A stretch of 64,000 nt of DNA. Origin: Magicicada septendecula (lineage: Eukaryota > Arthropoda > Insecta > Hemiptera > Cicadidae). The position numbers and the translations under genes are program-made. The notes under the pieces were generated by a model, which was given only the letters and a program-made list of their open reading frames with translations, ran no database searches and was not told where the DNA came from. Below are positions 59,683 to 64,000 of this stretch, piece after piece. Position 1 is the first letter of the stretch, and every line of letters begins with the position of its first letter. The stretch covers positions 709,126,885-709,190,884 of the forward strand of contig CM068367.1 of NCBI GenBank assembly GCA_034769895.1. The letters run 5' to 3'.

Positions 59683-61919
59683 ATGACGAACGATAACTTC
59701 CGTAAATTCAAACAGAATCAACTACACTTTTGCATATCTTTTTGTATTTTACAGAACTCAAGTTCTGTTGATTTTGTTGAAGAGAGGTTAAGGGGAAGGG
59801 GTAGTTTACCTGCAACGTTTTATATTTTAACAAGGGTATTTTCTATGGCAAACGATAACAGAGGCAAATTCAAACTGAATCAAATAATTTTTTACATACA
59901 GCTCTGAATTGTAGAGTTCTCAAGACATATTGTTTTTGGTGAAATCGGTTAAGGGAAAGGGGTAGTTTAACGACAACGTTTTATGTTTTAACAATGGTAT
60001 TTTCTATGGCAAACGATAACAGACGCAAATTCAAACAGAATCAAATAATTTTTTGCATACAACCCTGAATTGTAGAGTACTCAAAATCTATTGTTTTTGG
60101 ATAAGATGGTTAAGGGAATGGGGTAGTTTACCTGCAACGTTTTTTTATCAAGGTTACTTTTTTTTGGCAAACGATAACAGCCGCAATTTCAAATAGGATC
60201 AAATAATGTTTTGAATACAGAACTGAAATGTAGTGTTCTCAAGATCTTTTGGTTTTGGTGAAGATCGCTTAAGGGAAATGGTAGTTTACTAGCAACATTT
60301 TATGTTTTAAGAAGGGTAATTTTTTTTTGACGAAAGATAACTGCCGTAAATTCAAAGAGAATCAAATAATTTCTTGCATACGTTCCTGAATTGTAGAGAA
60401 CGCAATTTTTCGTGAAGTTCGGTTAATGGAAAGTGGTAGTTTACCTGCAACATTTTATGTTGTCACAAGACAAATGTTTTCATGACGAACGATAACTGCT
60501 GCACATTCAAACAGAATCAAATTTTTTTTTTGCATGCATCGCTGCATTTTAGAGGACTGAAGGTCTATTGATTTTGGTGAAGATCGGTTTAGAGAAAGGG
60601 GTAGTTTACCAGTAACGTTTTATGTTTTAACAAGAGTAAAGTACTTAATTTTGATAAATAATGTATCCTGATAAGAAGCTCATAATAATCCACTGTACAA
60701 ACGTAGATGAAATAACTCTAAATGAAGAGGCTATGTGAACGAGGTGGGGGTAATTTTCTATTAATGAAAATTATAGTTGAAGGGGTAAGGGAGAATTTTT
60801 TATATGTACTAAGTTATCGGCAACAAAGAATTAGTTCTTTGTTAAAATTCCTTCCCGGGCTGTTTAGCCGTAGTCCAATGTTTTCTGCAAAACCAGACAT
60901 TTCGGCAGTGCCATCGACTGCCATCATCAGTGAAAATCGATTGCGAAAACGTGAGGTGGTATAAACGTGATGTTAGTGACCACAATACTGTCGTTAAGGC
61001 TGAAGCAATAAGTGGAAAGTAGTAGTCTCTATGGAAACATTTCATTTCATAAATGCTTTTAAATATATATCTTAGAACATGGAAGTCATGTATAGTTCTC
61101 GAAGGGTAATTTTTATATATGGCAAACGATAACAGCCGCATATTCAAACAGAATCAAATGATTATTTTCATACAGCTCTAAACTATAGAGTTCTCAAGAC
61201 CTATTGTTTTTGGTGAAGATCGGTTAATGGAAAAGGGTAGTTTACCAGAACGTTTCATGTGTTAAAAGGGCATTTTCTATGGCAAACGATAACAGCCGCA
61301 AATTCAAACAGAATCAAATGATTTTTTGCATACGTACTTGATTTGTAGAGTACTCAAAACCTGTTGTTTTTGGTGAAGATCGGTTAAGGGAAAGGGGTAA
61401 TTTACCAGCAACATTTTATGTTTTAAAAAGGCTATGTACTATGGCAAACGATAACAGCCGCATATTCAAACAGAATCAAATAATTTTTTGCATACAGCCC
61501 TGAATTGTAGAGTTGTCAAGAAAAATTGTTTTTGGTGAAGATGGTTAAGGGAAAGGGGTAGTTTACCTGCTACGTTTTTTTATCAAGGTTACTTTTTTTT
61601 GGCAAATGGTAACAGCCGCAAATTCAAACACAATCAAATAATAATATTTTGCATACAGCCCTGAAATGAAGAGTTCTCAAGACCTATTGTTTTTTGTGAA
61701 GATCGGTTAAGGGAAAGGGGTAAATTCTTGGATTTCGTTGTCCATGACGTGTCCGTTACTTAACTAAACCTCTGATGAAGCTTTCTAAAGGTGAAAGCCG
61801 GTTTAGGCTGTAAGGTAAAACTTTACGTTTTTACTTATATAAAACTTAGTGTTCCGAGTCGTTAGGAAAGGGGTAGTTTACCTGCAAAATTTTATGTTTT
61901 AACAATGGTAATTATTTCT
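59683..61919 (+). repeat. HOR unit 30, L form, 2237 bp
   Basis: L unit with insert 60579-61072. Nearly identical to unit 31: shared AACAGAGGCAAATTC, AATTTCTTGCATACG, AAAGTGGTAG, TACCAGTAACG and CTATGTGAACGAGG. Confidence 0.93.
60579..61072 (+). repeat. 494-bp insert module (unit 30)
   Basis: Complete copy with CTATGTGAACG, TTTTATATGTACTAAG, TACCAGTAACG and AAATGCTTTTAAAT. Confidence 0.9.
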
Positions 61920-64000
61920 ATGACGAACGATAACTGCCGTAAATTCAAACAGAATCAACTACACTTTTGCATATCTTTTTGTATTTTACAGAACTCAAGT
62001 TCTGTTGATTTTGTTGAAGAGAGGTTAAGGGGAAGGGGTAGTTTACCTGCAACGTTTTATATTTTAACAAGGGTATTTTCTATGGCAAACGATAACAGAG
62101 GCAAATTCAAACTGAATCAAATAATTTTTTACATACAGCTCTGAATTGTAGAGTTCTCAAGACATATTGTTTTTGGTGAAATCGGTTAAGGGAAAGGGGT
62201 AGTTTAACGACAACGTTTTATGTTTTAACAATGGTATTTTCTATGGCAAACGATAACAGACGCAAATTCAAACAGAATCAAATAATTTTTTGCATACAAC
62301 CCTGAATTGTAGAGTACTCAAAATCTATTGTTTTTGGATAAGATGGTTAAGGGAATGGGGTAGTTTACCTGCAACGTTTTTTTATCAAGGTTACTTTTTT
62401 TTGGCAAACGATAACAGCCGCAATTTCAAATAGGATCAAATAATGTTTTGAATACAGAACTGAAATGTAGTGTTCTCAAGATCTTTTGGTTTTGGTGAAG
62501 ATCGCTTAAGGGAAATGGTAGTTTACTAGCAACATTTTATGTTTTAAGAAGGGTAATTTTTTTTTGACGAAAGATAACTGCCGTAAATTCAAAGAGAATC
62601 AAATAATTTCTTGCATACGTTCCTGAATTGTAGAGAACGCAATTTTTCGTGAAGTTCGGTTAATGGAAAGTGGTAGTTTACCTGCAACATTTTATGTTGT
62701 CACAAGACAAATGTTTTCATGACGAACGATAACTGCTGCACATTCAAACAGAATAAAATTTTTTTTTTGCATGCATCGCTGCATTTTAGAGGACTGAAGG
62801 TCTATTGATTTTGGTGAAGATCGGTTTAGAGAAAGGGGTAGTTTACCAGTAACGTTTTATGTTTTAACAAGAGTAAAGTACTTATTTTTGATAAATAATG
62901 TATCCTGATAAGAAGCTCATAATAATCCACTGTACAAACGTAGATGAAATAACTCTAAATGAAGAGGCTATGTGAACGAGGTGGGGGTAATTTTCTATTA
63001 ATGAAAATTATAGTTGAAGGGGTAAGGGAGAATTTTTTATATGTACTAAGTTATCGGCAACAAAGAATTAGTTCTTTGTTAAAATTCCTTCCCGGGCTGT
63101 TTAGCCGTAGTCCAATGTTTTCTGCAAAACCAGACATTTCGGCAGTGCCATCGACTGCCATCATCAGTGAAAATCGATTGCGAAAACGTGAGGTGGTATA
63201 AACGTGATGTTAGTGACCACAATACTGTCGTTAAGGCTGAAGCAATAAGTGGAAAGTAGTAGTCTCTATGGAAACATTTCATTTCATAAATGATTTTAAA
63301 TATATATCTTAGAACATGGAAGTCATGTATAGTTCTCGAAGGGTAATTTTTATATATGACAAACGATAACAGACGCAAATTCAAACAGAATCAAATGATT
63401 ATTTTCATACAGCTCTAAACTATAGAGTTCTCAAGACCTATTGTTTTTGGTGAAGATCGGTTAATGGAAAAGGGTAGTTTACCAGAACGTTTCATGTGTT
63501 AAAAGGGCATTTTTTATGGCAAACGATAACAGCCGCAAATTCAAACAGAATCAAATGATTTTTTGCATACGTACTTGATTTGTAGAGTACTCAAAACCTG
63601 TTGTTTTTGGTGAAGATCGGTTAATGGAAAGGGGTAATTTACCAGCAACATTTTATGTTTTAAAAAGGCTATTTACTATGGCAAACTATAACAGCCGCAT
63701 ATTCAAACAGAATCAAATAATTTTTTGCATACAGCCCTGAATTGTAGTGTTGTCAAGAAAAATTGTTTTTGGTGAAGATGGTTAAGGGAAAGGGGTAGTT
63801 TACCTTCTACGTTTTTTTATCAAAGTTACTTTTTTTTGGCAAATGGTAACAGCCGCAAATTCAAACACAATCAAATAATAATATTTTGCATACAGCCCTG
63901 AAATGTAGAGTTCTCAAGACCTATTGTTTTTTGTGAAGATCGGTTAAGGGAAAGGGGTAAATTCTTGGATTTCGTTGTCCATGACGTGTCCGTTACTTAA
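61920..64000 (+). repeat. HOR unit 31, partial L
   Basis: L unit with insert 62816-63309, cut by the window end about 44 bases into cassette B (CTTGGATTTCG starts at 63963). Same length register and private variants as unit 30. Confidence 0.93.
62816..63309 (+). repeat. 494-bp insert module (unit 31)
   Basis: Complete copy, sister of unit 30 (CTATGTGAACG, TTTTATATGTACTAAG). Private ACTTATTTTTGATAAAT near 62884. Confidence 0.9.

Larger units (their letters stand above)
1..64000 (+). repeat. Tandem satellite array with higher-order repeat structure
   Basis: The entire window consists of head-to-tail monomers of about 143-165 bp, organised into 1742-bp (S) and 2235-bp (L) higher-order units. 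A monomer typically starts ATGGCAAACGATAAC, carries GCCGCAAATTCAAACAGAATC, then a T-rich stretch, GTAGAGTTCTCAAGACC, TTTTTGGTGAAGATCGG, and ends AAGGGAAAGGGGTAGTTTACC and GTTTTAACAAGGGTATTTTCT. All copies lie in the same orientation. No unique sequence, transposon insertion or gene interrupts the array. The layout resembles centromeric HOR satellites, but no known family was recognised; the cellular role is inference. Confidence 0.97.

Noticed and set aside
1-64000. CRISPR array
   Set aside because: Repeats are ~160 bp and contiguous, with no short constant repeat separated by unique spacers, and there are no cas genes.

Overview
The whole 64 kb window is one uninterrupted satellite DNA array. 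I see no protein-coding gene, rRNA, tRNA, intact transposable element, CRISPR array or unique flank. The DNA is AT-rich and built from head-to-tail monomers of about 143-165 bp, all in the + orientation. Most monomers begin with a box like ATGGCAAACGATAACAGCCG and end with a tail like AAGGGAAAGGGGTAGTTTACC. The nested repeat structure points to a eukaryotic chromosome, plausibly centromeric or pericentromeric heterochromatin. I do not recognise the family and cannot name the species.

The monomers form a higher-order repeat (HOR) in two forms. The short form S is about 1742 bp, or 11 monomer-equivalents: m1-m9 plus a 321-bp double unit (m10/m11) that carries a diverged, GC-richer cassette B. 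The long form L is about 2235 bp and equals S plus a 494-bp insert module between m6 and m7. All 16 S junctions are the same at base level (GATTTTGGT joined to TAGAACATGG), and L keeps the complete m6 tail. S is therefore best explained as L after a single 494-bp deletion, later spread by recombination. Counting units from the m1 start (ATGACGAACGATAACTGCC), the order is: partial L, S, L, S, S, S', L', L'', L, S, S, S', L, S, L'', L, S', then (L S L) three times, then S, L, S, L, L, partial L. Primes mark rearranged units.

By region: 1-5.2 kb is ordinary S and L. About 6-11.6 kb and 18.2-23.6 kb are copies of one block. About 12.2-16.6 kb and 25.6-29.9 kb are copies of a second block. About 3.9-5.9 kb and 23.1-25.0 kb are copies of a third. 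Positions 31216-32455 hold a 620-bp tandem duplication. Positions 32960-51585 are three nearly identical copies of a 6.209-kb L+S+L super-repeat, the youngest amplification seen. About 51.7-59.7 kb is a duplicated 3.98-kb S+L block, and 57.4-64 kb is a run of L units only. The window starts and ends inside the array.

The most interesting signal is in cassette B, present in 31 complete copies. On the + strand it can fold into a hammerhead-ribozyme-like three-way junction: CTGATGA, a stem II hairpin, GAAA, a stem III hairpin, then a 4-bp stem I beside a GUA triplet. It departs from the canonical motif (one extra base beside stem II, two extra bases beside stem III), so activity is uncertain. 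The L-only insert carries a second CTGATGA / 6-bp stem / GAAA / stem III arrangement on the - strand, without an evident stem I. Hammerheads are known in satellite DNAs of newts, schistosomes and cave crickets and in retrozymes, so this reading is plausible and testable.
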